Below, piece by piece: positions 17,937-26,739 of a stretch of DNA of 57,796 nt. Within the stretch, counting starts at the first letter, position 1. Every line of letters starts with the position of its first letter. The notes under the pieces are model-generated. The model was not told the DNA's origin and ran no database searches. It saw only the letters and a program-made list of their open reading frames with translations. This DNA comes from Leptolyngbya sp. PLA1 (GTDB taxonomy: Bacteria > Planctomycetota > Phycisphaerae > Phycisphaerales > UBA1924). The position numbers and the translations under genes are program-made. Where the stretch lies: the NCBI GenBank assembly GCA_021405315.1, contig QWIH01000022.1, forward strand, positions 1-57,796, in the 5' to 3' direction.

Positions 17937-18833
17937 ATGCCATTCTGCGACCTGCACGCGCACTCCAACGCATCCGACGGCACCGACACTCCGGCGAACC
18001 TCGCCCGCGCCGCATCGCGGGCGGGCCTCGCGGCGCTCGCCATCACGGACCACGACACCACCGCCGGTCACGAGGAATGCCGCGCCGCCTGCGACACGCT
18101 GGGCGTGGAGTTCATCCCCGGTGTTGAGCTTTCGGGAGATGCGAGGGCGCTGCTGTCCTCTCTCCATCTGCCGCACGTCGGCCAGTTGCACATCCTCGGG
18201 CTATTCGTCGATTCTGCCTCACCCGAACTCTCGTCGCTGTGCCTCCGGCTGCGGCAGGGGCGCGACGAACGCGTGCCCCGCATGCTCGCCTCGCTCGCCT
18301 CGCTGGGCATGCCGCTCTCCATGGACGACGTGCGTGCCATCGCGGGCGATGCCGTGCTCTGCCGTCCGCACGTCGCCTTCGCCATGGTCGCACGGGGGTA
18401 TGTTTCCAGCAAGCAGGAGGCCTTCGATCGGTACATCGGGCTGGGTGGCCCGGCGTACGTGGAGAAGGACGACGGCGCCGCGGCGGACTGCATCGACGCC
18501 ATCCACGCCTCGGGCGGCCTTGCCGTGCTGGCCCACCCCATCCACCTGAACTGCCGGAGCAACAACGACCTCCGCCGCGTGCTCTCGCACCTGCGTGATC
18601 TCGGGCTGGACGGCGTGGAGGTCCTCCACAGCGATCAGCCCGCGGAGTTTTCACACACCGTTGCCGCCCTCGCGCGCGACATGGGCCTGGCGCCCTCCGG
18701 CGGCAGTGACTACCACGGCAGTGCAAAGCCGATGGCGCTCGGCAGCCAGCGCGTGCCCGCGGACGTTCTCGAAGAGTTGCGTGCGAGGCGACCGGTCATG
18801 AAAAAGGCCCCGGGCTCGGTGCCCGGGGCCTGA
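17937..18833 (+). CDS. PHP-domain phosphoesterase (TrpH/YciV-like)
   Basis: 298 residues. PHP metal-binding motifs are all present: DLHAHSNASDG at residue 4 (HxH), ITDHDTT (~36), PGVELSGD (Glu), HPIHLN (~201) and GSDYHG (~259, DxH). The arrangement matches bacterial YciV/RnmAM-type enzymes, which hydrolyse 3',5'-nucleoside bisphosphates and short RNA 5' ends; the exact substrate here is unproven. It is cytosolic. The frame is open far upstream inside the preceding secreted-protein gene, but homology begins at ATG 17937. The last 10 codons double as the hairpin and A-tract that form the rpsA terminator on the other strand. Confidence 0.88.
   Translation: MPFCDLHAHSNASDGTDTPANLARAASRAGLAALAITDHDTTAGHEECRAACDTLGVEFIPGVELSGDARALLSSLHLPHVGQLHILGLFVDSASPELSSLCLRLRQGRDERVPRMLASLASLGMPLSMDDVRAIAGDAVLCRPHVAFAMVARGYVSSKQEAFDRYIGLGGPAYVEKDDGAAADCIDAIHASGGLAVLAHPIHLNCRSNNDLRRVLSHLRDLGLDGVEVLHSDQPAEFSHTVAALARDMGLAPSGGSDYHGSAKPMALGSQRVPADVLEELRARRPVMKKAPGSVPGA
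18801..18830 (-). terminator. Intrinsic terminator of rpsA, inside the PHP coding end
   Basis: A perfect 10-bp GC stem (18806-18815 with 18821-18830) and a 5-nt loop are followed on the minus strand by five T (18801-18805). It lies 25 bases after the rpsA stop and overlaps the last codons of the convergent PHP gene. Confidence 0.85.
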
Positions 18834-18854
18834 GAGGCTGAGAACAGGATTGGG

Positions 18855-20633
18855 TTAGTTGAACCGGATCTTGTCGGTGCCCATGGCGCCGTGGTCGGAG
18901 TCCATGCCGCCGCGGCTGGGGGCGTCGGAGCCCTTCTTCCGGGGCTTGTCCTCGGTCGGCTCGGCTCGGGTCGTGTCGCCCCACTGGGCGCGCTTCAGCG
19001 ACAGACCGATCTTGCGGTCCGCCTTGTCGACGCGAAGGATCTTGACGTCCACCTCGTCGTTGGGCTTGACCACGTCCTGCGGGTTCTCGACCTTGTGGTC
19101 GGCCAGCTCGGAGATGTGCAACAGACCCTCGAGGTCGTTCTCGAGCTCGACGAAGACGCCGAAGTTGGTGATCTTGGTGACCTTGCCCCGGACGACCATG
19201 CCGGGCTTGTAGTGCTCCGGGATGGCGGAGATCCACGGGTCCTCGGTGAGCTGCTTGATGCCGAGGCTGATGCGCTGCTTCTCCTTGTCGACTTCGAGGA
19301 CCACGCACCGGACGCTGTCGCCCTTCTTGACCATCTCGTTGGGATGCGTGACCTTCTTGGTCCACGACATGTCAGAGATGTGGAGCAGGCCGTCGATGCC
19401 GGGCTCGATCTCGACGAACGCGCCGTAGTTGGCGAGGTTGCGCACCTTGCCCTCGATGATGGTGCCGGGGGGGTACTTCTCGCCCACCAGCTCCCAGGGG
19501 TTCACCTCGGTCTGCTTCATGCCGAGGCTGATCTCCTGCTTGTCCTTGTTGATCTCCAGGACGACGACATCGACCTCCTGGTTGGGGTTGACGACCTCCG
19601 ACGGGTGGTTGACGCGCCGGGTCCAGGACATCTCGGAGATGTGGACCAGACCCTCGATCCCGTCCTCCAGCCGCACGAACGCGCCGTAGGACATGATGTT
19701 GACCACGGCGCCGCGGACGCGGGAGCCGACCGGGTACTTCCGCTCGATCTCCTCCCACGGGCTGGCCTCGCGCTGCTTGAGGCCCAGCGCGATCTTCTCC
19801 TTCTCGCGGTCGATGTTCAGGACCTTCACTTCCACCTTCTGCCCGATCTTCAGCAGTTCGCTCGGGTGGTTGATCCGGCTCCAGGACATGTCGGTGATGT
19901 GCAGCAGCCCGTCGATGCCGCCGAGGTCCACGAACGCGCCGAAGTCGGCGATGTTCTTGACCTCGCCGGTCACGATGTCTCCCTCCTTGAGGGTGTCCAT
20001 CAGGCGCTTCTTGGCGCTCTCTCGCTCGGTCTCGATCAGCTTGCGCCGCGAGATCACGATGTTCTTCCGCTCCAGGTCGATCTTGAGGATCTCCGCCCGC
20101 ACGCGCTTGCCGATGAACTCGCCGACCTCGCCCGGGCGGCGGACGTCCACCTGGCTCGCGGGCAGGAAGACGTTCACGCCCCCGATGTCCACCAGCAGGC
20201 CGCCCTTGATCTTCTTGGTGACGTTGCCCTCGACGACATCGCCCTCCTTGGTCGTATCCACCACGCGCTGCCAGGCCATCTGCCGGTCTGCCCGACGCTT
20301 GGAGAGCTGGATCAGCCCCGTCTCATCGTCAAGACCCTCGAACAGCACGTCGATCTCATCGCCCGGCTTGATCTCCGTCCCCTCGAACTCCTCCTTGGGG
20401 ATCAGCCCCTCGGACTTGAGCCCGACCTCAACCACGATGTCATCCCCGGCATAGCCGATCACCTTGCCCCGGATCACCCGCCCCGGCGTCAGATCCGCGA
20501 TCTGATCCTTCAGGAAGGTGTCCATGTACTCCCCGGCCTTCGACCCGGCCGGCGTCCCAAAGGCCTCTCGCAGCAGCTTCTGCGCTTCGTCGTCCGTCAG
20601 CCCCAGGGATGCGATCAACGTTTCATCGATCAT
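18855..20633 (-). CDS. rpsA: 30S ribosomal protein S1
   Basis: 592 residues from ATG 20633 (AGGA 5 nt upstream). Six S1 RNA-binding domains begin near residues 52, 138, 223, 310, 397 and 484, with recurring signatures such as GAFVDLGGIDGLLHITDMSW, GAFVEIEPGIDGLLHISDMS and GVFVELENDLEGLLHISEL. S1 helps the ribosome bind structured or Shine-Dalgarno-containing mRNAs. A short acidic N-terminal extension (~50 residues) precedes domain 1 and the C-terminus is basic and Gly-rich. An in-frame ATG at 20699 is rejected for lack of homology. Transcription ends at the GC hairpin with T-run immediately downstream. Confidence 0.97.
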   Translation of the reverse strand: MIDETLIASLGLTDDEAQKLLREAFGTPAGSKAGEYMDTFLKDQIADLTPGRVIRGKVIGYAGDDIVVEVGLKSEGLIPKEEFEGTEIKPGDEIDVLFEGLDDETGLIQLSKRRADRQMAWQRVVDTTKEGDVVEGNVTKKIKGGLLVDIGGVNVFLPASQVDVRRPGEVGEFIGKRVRAEILKIDLERKNIVISRRKLIETERESAKKRLMDTLKEGDIVTGEVKNIADFGAFVDLGGIDGLLHITDMSWSRINHPSELLKIGQKVEVKVLNIDREKEKIALGLKQREASPWEEIERKYPVGSRVRGAVVNIMSYGAFVRLEDGIEGLVHISEMSWTRRVNHPSEVVNPNQEVDVVVLEINKDKQEISLGMKQTEVNPWELVGEKYPPGTIIEGKVRNLANYGAFVEIEPGIDGLLHISDMSWTKKVTHPNEMVKKGDSVRCVVLEVDKEKQRISLGIKQLTEDPWISAIPEHYKPGMVVRGKVTKITNFGVFVELENDLEGLLHISELADHKVENPQDVVKPNDEVDVKILRVDKADRKIGLSLKRAQWGDTTRAEPTEDKPRKKGSDAPSRGGMDSDHGAMGTDKIRFN

Positions 20634-20959
20634 GTGTGTCCTATCGCGGCGTGCCGCCGCAAGAGACGCCGCCCAACCCCGGGTGGATCGAGGGGGCAAC
20701 GACCTCCGGGCTGCAGCCCCTCGCGGGGCCAGCCCTGCCCTTTCCGGGCGGTCTGGTCGTCCTGAAAGTGCCGCTCCCGCGAGCGCGGGTCAATCAGCGG
20801 GCCGGGTCCACCTCCGGCAACAGGATTCTAGGCCCAGGCCCGGCGGGCGGGGAGGAGTACGTCAGCGGGGCGGACGACCCACCCCCGGGGTGCCAAGAGC
20901 AGAGTCACAGGCCCTCCAAGCACAGCCCGGCGTAAGCCGGGGGATATCATGCCCCGCAC
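20634..20959. other. Divergent intergenic region between rpsA and tRNA-Gly
   Basis: 326 bases with no ORF of quality. On the minus strand TAGAAT (20825-20830) and TTGACC (20788-20793) are possible rpsA promoter elements but do not form a well-spaced pair. On the plus strand TATCAT (20945-20950) sits 9 nt before tRNA-Gly. Confidence 0.4.
20945..20950 (+). promoter_or_regulatory. -10 box of tRNA-Gly
   Basis: TATCAT ends 9 nt before the tRNA 5' end. No good -35 hexamer was found 16-18 nt upstream. Confidence 0.5.
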
Positions 20960-21031
20960 GCGGGTGTAGCTCAGTGGTAGAGCGTCAGCCTTCCAAGCTG
21001 AATGTCGCGGGTTCAAGTCCCGTCGCCCGCT
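20960..21031 (+). tRNA. tRNA-Gly (TCC)
   Basis: 72 nt folding as a full cloverleaf: acceptor GCGGGTG/CGCCCGC, D arm GCTCAGTGGTAGAGC, anticodon loop CTTCCAA (anticodon TCC), and T arm with GGTTCAAGTCC. The discriminator is T and CCA is not encoded. Confidence 0.95.
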
Positions 21032-21082
21032 TTGAGGACCTCCCGTCCGGCGCTCCTCGGCACACGCACCCGTTGCTTCTCC

Positions 21083-21088
21083 TACGCT
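21083..21088 (+). promoter_or_regulatory. -10-like TACGCT 6 nt before the oppA start
   Basis: TACGCT ends 6 nt before ATG 21095 and no Shine-Dalgarno fits in between, so the transcript may be leaderless. It lies 52 nt after tRNA-Gly. Confidence 0.4.
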
Positions 21089-21094
21089 GGCGCC

Positions 21095-22924
21095 ATGACG
21101 CGCCTCCTGGCGCCGCTCTTGGTCCTCATCCTCCTCGCGGCGTCCGCCCTCGTCGCCGACCGCCCCCTCCCGCGCGCCGACCTCGTCATCCTCAACCGCG
21201 GCGAGGTCAGCACGCTCGACGCCACGCAGATGTCCTGGCTCCAGGACTTCCGTGTCGCTGTCATGCTCTTCGACGGCCTCTCCCGCTACGACCTGGACTC
21301 CCCGGACCTCACGCCCATCCCCGCGCTCGCCTCCTCGTGGGACATCTCGCCCGACGCAACGACGTACACCTTCCACCTGCGCGACGCTGTCTGGAGTAAC
21401 GGCGATGCGATCACGTCCCGCGATTTCGTGTACTCCTGGCGGCGGTCGCTCCTCCCCGAGAACGCCGCGGACTACGCGAAGCTGTTTCAACTGATCAAGG
21501 GAGGCCGCGAGTTCTACGCCTGGCGCACCCGTGCCCTCGCGGACTTCGCCGCCGGTTCCTACCCCGACCGCGACGCCGCGGCCCTCTCGCTCTGGAACCA
21601 GACCCTCGCGGAGTTTGACCGCGTCGTCGGTCTCCGCGCTCCGGACGACCACACGCTGATCGTGGAGCTGGAGCGCCCCACGCCCTACTTCCTGGACGTG
21701 GTCTCCTTCGTCGCCTTCGCCCCGCAGCACCCCGCGTCGGTCCGTGCACACGAACGGCTCGACCCGCGCACCGGCGCCATGGTCACCAGCCCCGGCTGGA
21801 CCCAGCCCGGCTCGCTCGTCTCCAGCGGAGCCTTCACGCTCGAAGCATGGCGATTCAAGCGAGACATGCGCCTGGCCCGAAACCCCAGGTACTGGGACGC
21901 CGCCTCCATCTCCATCCGCAGCATCGCCATCCCCGTGATCGCGGACGCGAACGCGCAGGTCCTGGCGTTCCGCTCCGGCGCCGTGGACTGGACCAGCGAC
22001 ATCACGCCCGGATACCGCGGGGAACTGGTGCGGCAGAAATCCTTGTTCGACGCGGAGCACGCCCCTGTGATCGCCCGCCTCCGCGCACAGGGGCTCTCCG
22101 CCGCCCAGGTCGACGAGGCGCTTCCCGCCGACCCGCGCAACCACGTGCACGCGTTCCCCTCCTTCGGCACCTACTTCTATAACTTCAACTGCCGCCCGTC
22201 ACTCGCCAGTGGCCTGCCGAACCCCTTCGCGGATGCCCGCGTCCGCCGCGCCTTTGCCATGTGCGTCGACAAGGCCGCGCTCACCCGCTCCATCCGTCGC
22301 ATTGGCGAGCCGGAGGCCGCGACGTTGATCCCCCCCGGTTCCATCGCCCGGTACGCCTCGCCCGCCGGACTCCCCTTTGATCCGCCCGCCGCCCGCGCCC
22401 TGCTCGGGCAGGCCGGCTACCCACAGGGAGAAGGGCTGCCGACCATCGAGCTGCTTTACAACAGCGAAGGCGAGCACGATCAGATCGCCCAGGCAACCGC
22501 GAAGATCTGGGAGCGGGAGCTGGGTGTAGACGTGCGCCTGGTACGCAAGGAAGTCCGGACGTTCCGCGAGGACGTGAAGTCCGGGCGTTTCATGATCAGC
22601 CGCGCAAGCTGGTTCGGGGACTACGGCGATCCGACGACGTTCCTGGATATCTGCCGCACCGGAGATGGCAACAACGACCGGGGCTACACATCGCCCGAGT
22701 ACGACCGGCTGCTGGATGAGGCCGCCCGCGAACTCGACCCCGCCCGTCGCTTCGAGCTTCTCTCCCGCGCCGAGTCCCTGCTGGTGGAGAAGGACCTGCC
22801 GCTGCTCCCGCTCTTTCACTATTCCCAGCTCTACATGTACGACCCTCGGCGCGTCCGCGGGGTGAGCGCCCACCCGCGCCAGGTGCAGTACCTCCACCGC
22901 GTGCGGCTGGAGGCGTCGCCATGA
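21095..22924 (+). CDS. Peptide/solute ABC transporter substrate-binding protein (OppA-like)
   Basis: 609 residues. A hydrophobic N-terminus (LLAPLLVLILLAASALVA) is a signal peptide without a lipobox Cys. The family-5 binding-protein pattern follows: ILNRGEVSTLDATQ, GLSRYD, ASSWDISPDATTYTFHLRDA, WSNGDAITSRDFVYSWRR, then SSGAFTLEAWRFKRDMRLARN and late ARRFELLSRAESLLV. It captures oligopeptides or related solutes in the periplasm. It overlaps the permease start by 4 bases (ATGA), which ties the pair. No second permease (OppC) or ATPase gene follows. The start was chosen at the signal peptide; the frame extends to 21002 through the tRNA 3' end and is not coding there. Confidence 0.92.
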   Translation: MTRLLAPLLVLILLAASALVADRPLPRADLVILNRGEVSTLDATQMSWLQDFRVAVMLFDGLSRYDLDSPDLTPIPALASSWDISPDATTYTFHLRDAVWSNGDAITSRDFVYSWRRSLLPENAADYAKLFQLIKGGREFYAWRTRALADFAAGSYPDRDAAALSLWNQTLAEFDRVVGLRAPDDHTLIVELERPTPYFLDVVSFVAFAPQHPASVRAHERLDPRTGAMVTSPGWTQPGSLVSSGAFTLEAWRFKRDMRLARNPRYWDAASISIRSIAIPVIADANAQVLAFRSGAVDWTSDITPGYRGELVRQKSLFDAEHAPVIARLRAQGLSAAQVDEALPADPRNHVHAFPSFGTYFYNFNCRPSLASGLPNPFADARVRRAFAMCVDKAALTRSIRRIGEPEAATLIPPGSIARYASPAGLPFDPPAARALLGQAGYPQGEGLPTIELLYNSEGEHDQIAQATAKIWERELGVDVRLVRKEVRTFREDVKSGRFMISRASWFGDYGDPTTFLDICRTGDGNNDRGYTSPEYDRLLDEAARELDPARRFELLSRAESLLVEKDLPLLPLFHYSQLYMYDPRRVRGVSAHPRQVQYLHRVRLEASP

Positions 22925-23892
22925 TGCGATTCGTCCTGCGACGGCTCGCGCAGGTGCCCCTCACGCTTCTGGCGATCTACACCCTCACGGTGCTGCTCGC
23001 GTGGGCCGTGCCCGGCAACCCCCTGGAAAACCCGGAGGGCCCGCAGCCACCTCCCGAAGCAGTGGAAGCCATGAAGGCGCGGTACAACCTCGACAGCACG
23101 TGGCGGTTCTACTGGTCATACCTCGACGGCGCCTCGGGCGTCGGCGCACTCCGTGACGCGCTCGCCGGGCGCGACCGCACGGGCCCCATCTTCGACCTCG
23201 GCCCCTCGCTCCAGTACCGCGACCAGACGGTCGGCGGCATCATCTCGCAGTCGTTGCCCGTCTCCATCTCGATCGGAGCCGCGGCGATCCTCATCGCGCT
23301 GGTGCTGGGCCTCGCCATCGGCATCGCGGGCGCCCTCCGCCCCGGGGGCTGGCTGGATCATCTCACGCTCTCCTTCGCCATGCTGGGAGTGAGCGTCCCG
23401 GCGTTTGTCGTGGGCACCGTGCTGCTCATGGTGGCCGGCTCGTGGCTCGGACTGGCGGTGGTCGGCCGGTGGGGCACGCCCCAGGGCCTGCTCTTCCCCG
23501 CGCTGACACTGGGGCTGCCCTACGCCGCGTACGTGGCACGCCTCTCACGCGAGGGGATGCTCGAGGCGCTGGCGAGTGACTACGTGCGGACGGCCCGGGC
23601 CAAGGGCCTGTCGCCCTCGAGGGTCGTGCTCGTCCACGCGCTGCGCAACGCGCTGCTCCCGGTCGTCACGTTCCTCGGCCCGGCCTGCGCCGGCGCCATG
23701 ACGGGCAGCTTCGTCGTGGAGTCCATCTTCGCGCTGCCCGGCCTGGGACAGCACTTCGTTGCCGCCGTGCAGAACAAGGACCTGTTCCTGATCATCGGCG
23801 TGGTCATGACGTTCTCGGCGATGCTGGTGCTCTTCAACCTCGCGGTGGAGGTGATGTACCGCTGGATCGACCCGCGCACGGTCAGGGAGTAG
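22921..23892 (+). CDS. ABC transporter permease (OppB-like)
   Basis: 323 residues with an N-terminal membrane helix (LTLLAIYTLTVLLAWAVPGNP, the OppB family hallmark) and further helices forming the permease core. The EAA loop is present as EALASDYVRTARAKGLSPSR with the conserved Gly, where the ATPase docks. It should pair with an OppC permease and OppD/OppF ATPases, none of which lie in this window; the next gene is a convergent MFS exporter overlapping by 11 bases. The missing subunits may be elsewhere in the genome. Confidence 0.92.
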   Translation: MMRFVLRRLAQVPLTLLAIYTLTVLLAWAVPGNPLENPEGPQPPPEAVEAMKARYNLDSTWRFYWSYLDGASGVGALRDALAGRDRTGPIFDLGPSLQYRDQTVGGIISQSLPVSISIGAAAILIALVLGLAIGIAGALRPGGWLDHLTLSFAMLGVSVPAFVVGTVLLMVAGSWLGLAVVGRWGTPQGLLFPALTLGLPYAAYVARLSREGMLEALASDYVRTARAKGLSPSRVVLVHALRNALLPVVTFLGPACAGAMTGSFVVESIFALPGLGQHFVAAVQNKDLFLIIGVVMTFSAMLVLFNLAVEVMYRWIDPRTVRE

Positions 23893-25231
23893 GGTTCTCG
23901 CCCGCAACCGGCGCCGCCTCGCGAGCCGCCCTCGCCGCCCCGTCCTCTTCGCGGAGCCTCCCGAGCCTGCGGAGCTGAGGCCACGCCCTCGCGATCACCC
24001 CCACCACCGCCAGCGTCCCCAGCCCGCCGCTCACCACCGAGACCACCGGCGAGAAGATCGCCGCGACCAACCCGCTCTCGAACGCCCCGATCTCGTTGCT
24101 TGACTCGATGAACACGGAGTTCACCGCCGACACCCGACCCCGCAGATGGTTCGGCGTGCGCACCTGCACCAGCACGTGACGCACCACCACCGAGATCGCA
24201 TCGAACGCGCCCGCCACGAACAGCAGCCCGAGCGACAGCCCCACCTCCGTCGACAGGCCGAAGCCCACCATGCACGCCCCGAACCCCGCCACCGACCACA
24301 GCAGCGCCGCACCGGACTTCTGGAAGGGCGGCACTCGTGTCAGGAGCAGCGCCATCACGCACGCGCCCAGCGGCATCGCCGCACGCAGCATCCCATACGC
24401 GACCTCGCCCGCCTGCAGAATGTCCGACGCGTAGATCGGCAAGAGCGCCGTCGCCCCCCCGAGCATCACGGCGAACAGGTCCAGCGTCAGCGCCCCCAGG
24501 AGCGTCTTCTCTCGCCAGATGTGCCCGGCCCCCGCGAACATGGAGCCCCACGACATCGGCCCCGACGCCCGGGGCACCTCCCGGGGCCTGAGCAGCATCG
24601 CCAGGCACGCGAAGAGAACGCACCCGCCCGCGGTCATCGCGTACACAGGCCAGTACCCGCCCAGGCGGCCCAGCAGAACCCCCGCGATGATCGGCCCCGC
24701 CGTTGCCGAGAAGTGGAACAGCCCGCTGTTCCACGTCACCGCGTTGTGGAACGCGCCCGGGCTCACGAGAAGGGGGAGCAGGGTCGCCCGCGACGGTCCG
24801 TTGAATGACCTGGCGCACCCGAGCCCGACAAGCGCCGCGTAATACGCCCACAGCGGCGCGTCCCCCACCCACGACACCATCGCCAGGCCGGCCGCCGCCA
24901 CCCCCATCATCATCTGAGTCGCGATCAGCACGCGCCGGCGGTCGAAGTGGTCGATCACGTGCCCCGCGGGCAGCGCGAAGAGCACGACGGGCAGCGCCCT
25001 CGCGACGCCGATCCACCCGAGCGCCATGGGGTCCTTGGTCCGCTGGTAGATCTCCCAGCCCAGAGCCGTCGCGAGCATCTGCAGCCCCATGGACGACCAC
25101 AGGAAGCCGAACGCAAAGATCGCGTAGTTCGGCTCCCGGAGCGCGCCGTGGGGGTCGTGGTCCTCGCTCCCCCCGCCGCCGCCGCGGGGGACGGCTTCGC
25201 CTTCGGAGGTTGGTGGAGGGAGTTCGCTCAT
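23882..25231 (-). CDS. MFS exporter (EntS-like, MFS_3 family)
   Basis: 449 residues with about 12 predicted membrane helices. The first helix region (NYAIFAFGFLWSSMGLQMLA), the GHVIDHFDRRRVLIATQ loop (MFS motif A: G-x-x-x-D-x-x-x-RR) and VRTPNHLRGRVSAVNSVFIE between the later helices are typical of the enterobactin-exporter-like MFS_3 group. Substrate unknown; small-molecule efflux is likely. An N-terminal Gly/Ser/Asp-rich tail precedes helix 1. ATG 25231 is preferred over the in-frame 25285. The 3' end overlaps the OppB-like gene by 11 bases. Confidence 0.88.
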   Translation of the reverse strand: MSELPPPTSEGEAVPRGGGGGSEDHDPHGALREPNYAIFAFGFLWSSMGLQMLATALGWEIYQRTKDPMALGWIGVARALPVVLFALPAGHVIDHFDRRRVLIATQMMMGVAAAGLAMVSWVGDAPLWAYYAALVGLGCARSFNGPSRATLLPLLVSPGAFHNAVTWNSGLFHFSATAGPIIAGVLLGRLGGYWPVYAMTAGGCVLFACLAMLLRPREVPRASGPMSWGSMFAGAGHIWREKTLLGALTLDLFAVMLGGATALLPIYASDILQAGEVAYGMLRAAMPLGACVMALLLTRVPPFQKSGAALLWSVAGFGACMVGFGLSTEVGLSLGLLFVAGAFDAISVVVRHVLVQVRTPNHLRGRVSAVNSVFIESSNEIGAFESGLVAAIFSPVVSVVSGGLGTLAVVGVIARAWPQLRRLGRLREEDGAARAAREAAPVAGENPTP

Positions 25232-25362
25232 GCCGGCAATCGAACGCGGGACAGTAAGGATGCCCCCGGGCCGCGGCCCCGTCACGCGCGGGCCTGTTTC
25301 CTCGCAACCAGCCGGGCCCCGTCCCGGTTAGCATGCCCTGCAGCACACCCAAGGAAAGCTAC

Positions 25363-25683
25363 ATGGCCGCGCACGCCTCATACGCCAAGGCCCTGCCCGG
25401 ACAACTCGCCCGCATGGCCCTGTACCTGGGCCTCATCGCACTGCTCCATCTCACCGGGCTTCTCGTGCTCTCCCCGGTGCTCCGATGGACCCTCGTCGGC
25501 GTCATCGTCGCCTCCGCGCTCGTGCCCCCCCGATTCAGCTCGCTCGCCTCCGGACTCGGCTTCCTCGGCGTCGGAGGCGTCGCGTACTTCCATTACGGGA
25601 GCACGCTCGTGGGCGTCATCTGCGGCGTGCTGGGCGCGTGGAGCCTCACCGAGGCCTTCAGAGCACTCCGCCCCCGCGCCTGA
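25363..25683 (+). CDS. Small integral membrane protein
   Basis: 106 residues from ATG 25363, preceded by AAGGAAAG. Three hydrophobic stretches (LYLGLIALLHLTGLLVL, WTLVGVIVASALV, LGFLGVGGVAYFHY then LVGVICGVLGAW) suggest three to four membrane helices. No motif was recognised. It ends 8 bases before the convergent TPR gene. An upstream ATG at 25333 is in frame but lacks a ribosome site. Confidence 0.62.
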   Translation: MAAHASYAKALPGQLARMALYLGLIALLHLTGLLVLSPVLRWTLVGVIVASALVPPRFSSLASGLGFLGVGGVAYFHYGSTLVGVICGVLGAWSLTEAFRALRPRA

Positions 25684-25691
25684 CGCCGCGC

Positions 25692-26702
25692 TCAACCGCC
25701 CAGCAGCGTCGCCCGCTGCGCGAACTCCGCCGCTCGCTCGGTCTGTCCCGCGCGCGCCAGCCACTCCGAAGCCTGCCTCGCGAGCGCCGCGTTGCCGGAG
25801 TCTGCCTCCGCCGCCCGCACACACAGCGCCGCTGCTTCCCCCGGCTCGTTGAGCAGCCCGTAGCACTCCAGCAGCAGCGTGAGCACGGGGGGCCTCAGCC
25901 GCTCGCTCTCCTCCACCCCCAGCAGCACCGCCAGCGCCTCCCGGGGCCGCGCATCCCGCTTCAGGGCTCTCGCCTCAATCACCCGCCATACGGTCACGCG
26001 GGGCTCCATCTCGCGTGCCCTGGCAACGTGCTGCAGCGCGAGACCCGCCCGGTTCTCAGCGAGTTCGAGCTCCGCCAGCGTGCCCCACACCACCGCGATG
26101 TCCGGGTTCAGCTTTCCCGCGAGCACCAGGTTCGCACGCGCCGCGTCCGATTGCTTCAGCTTCACCTGCACCTGCGCCAGGAAGAGCGAGGGGCGATAGT
26201 CCGTGGGCATCTTCTGCTGCGCCGCCTGGAAGTGCTCCGCGGCACGCTCATTCTTTCCGCACATGCTCGCCACGGTCCCCGCGGCGAACTCGGTCTCCCC
26301 ATCCCGGGGCCCGATCGCCAGCGCCTTCTCCAGCATGTCGTACGCCTCGGCGGGCTTCTTCGCCGCCGCCAGCACCTCCGCGCGTGACAGGTACAGCCGG
26401 GGCTCCTCCGGGAACTCTGATATGGCCTGGGCCAGGACCGCGTCGGCCTTGGCGCCTTCGCCATCGCGCACCAGCGTCAGGGCCTGGTTGAGCGCCGCGT
26501 CGATCCGTGACGTCGCCCCCCCCGCCGCCGCCGCTCCTCCGGCCTTGGCCGGCTCTCGCCCCGGTGGCGAGGCGTCCCCTCCCTCGGTCGTGACAGACCG
26601 CACGATGAACCACCCGACCGCCGCCAGCGCAATGACCGCGGCTGCGACGCCGAGCCCTCTCGCTCCCGGCCCCTTGCTGCCGCCGTGAGACTCGTGTGCC
26701 AT
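25692..26702 (-). CDS. Membrane-anchored TPR protein
   Basis: 336 residues: one N-terminal membrane helix (GLGVAAAVIALAAVGWFIV), an Ala/Gly-rich linker, then TPR-like helical repeats from ~65 to the end (FPEEPRLYLSRAEVLAAAKK, PAEAYDMLEKALAIGP, ERAAEHFQAAQQKMP, DAARANLVLAGKLNPD). The repeat domain should face the periplasm and act as a protein-interaction scaffold. It is divergent from valS with only 37 bases between the two start codons. No partner is evident nearby. Confidence 0.78.
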   Translation of the reverse strand: MAHESHGGSKGPGARGLGVAAAVIALAAVGWFIVRSVTTEGGDASPPGREPAKAGGAAAAGGATSRIDAALNQALTLVRDGEGAKADAVLAQAISEFPEEPRLYLSRAEVLAAAKKPAEAYDMLEKALAIGPRDGETEFAAGTVASMCGKNERAAEHFQAAQQKMPTDYRPSLFLAQVQVKLKQSDAARANLVLAGKLNPDIAVVWGTLAELELAENRAGLALQHVARAREMEPRVTVWRVIEARALKRDARPREALAVLLGVEESERLRPPVLTLLLECYGLLNEPGEAAALCVRAAEADSGNAALARQASEWLARAGQTERAAEFAQRATLLGG

Positions 26703-26724
26703 GCCAGTCTCCTATCGGCCCGCG

Positions 26725-26730
26725 TACACT
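26725..26730 (+). promoter_or_regulatory. -10-like TACACT before valS
   Basis: TACACT ends 9 nt before ATG 26740, within the 37-base gap between divergent starts. No Shine-Dalgarno is present, consistent with a very short or absent leader. Confidence 0.4.
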
Positions 26731-26739
26731 CGCTGCACC

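Noticed and set aside
18891..20765. 624-aa plus-strand ORF opposite rpsA
   Set aside because: It is an antisense shadow produced by high third-position GC; the minus strand carries six clear S1 domains and the plus reading is low-complexity with no domain.
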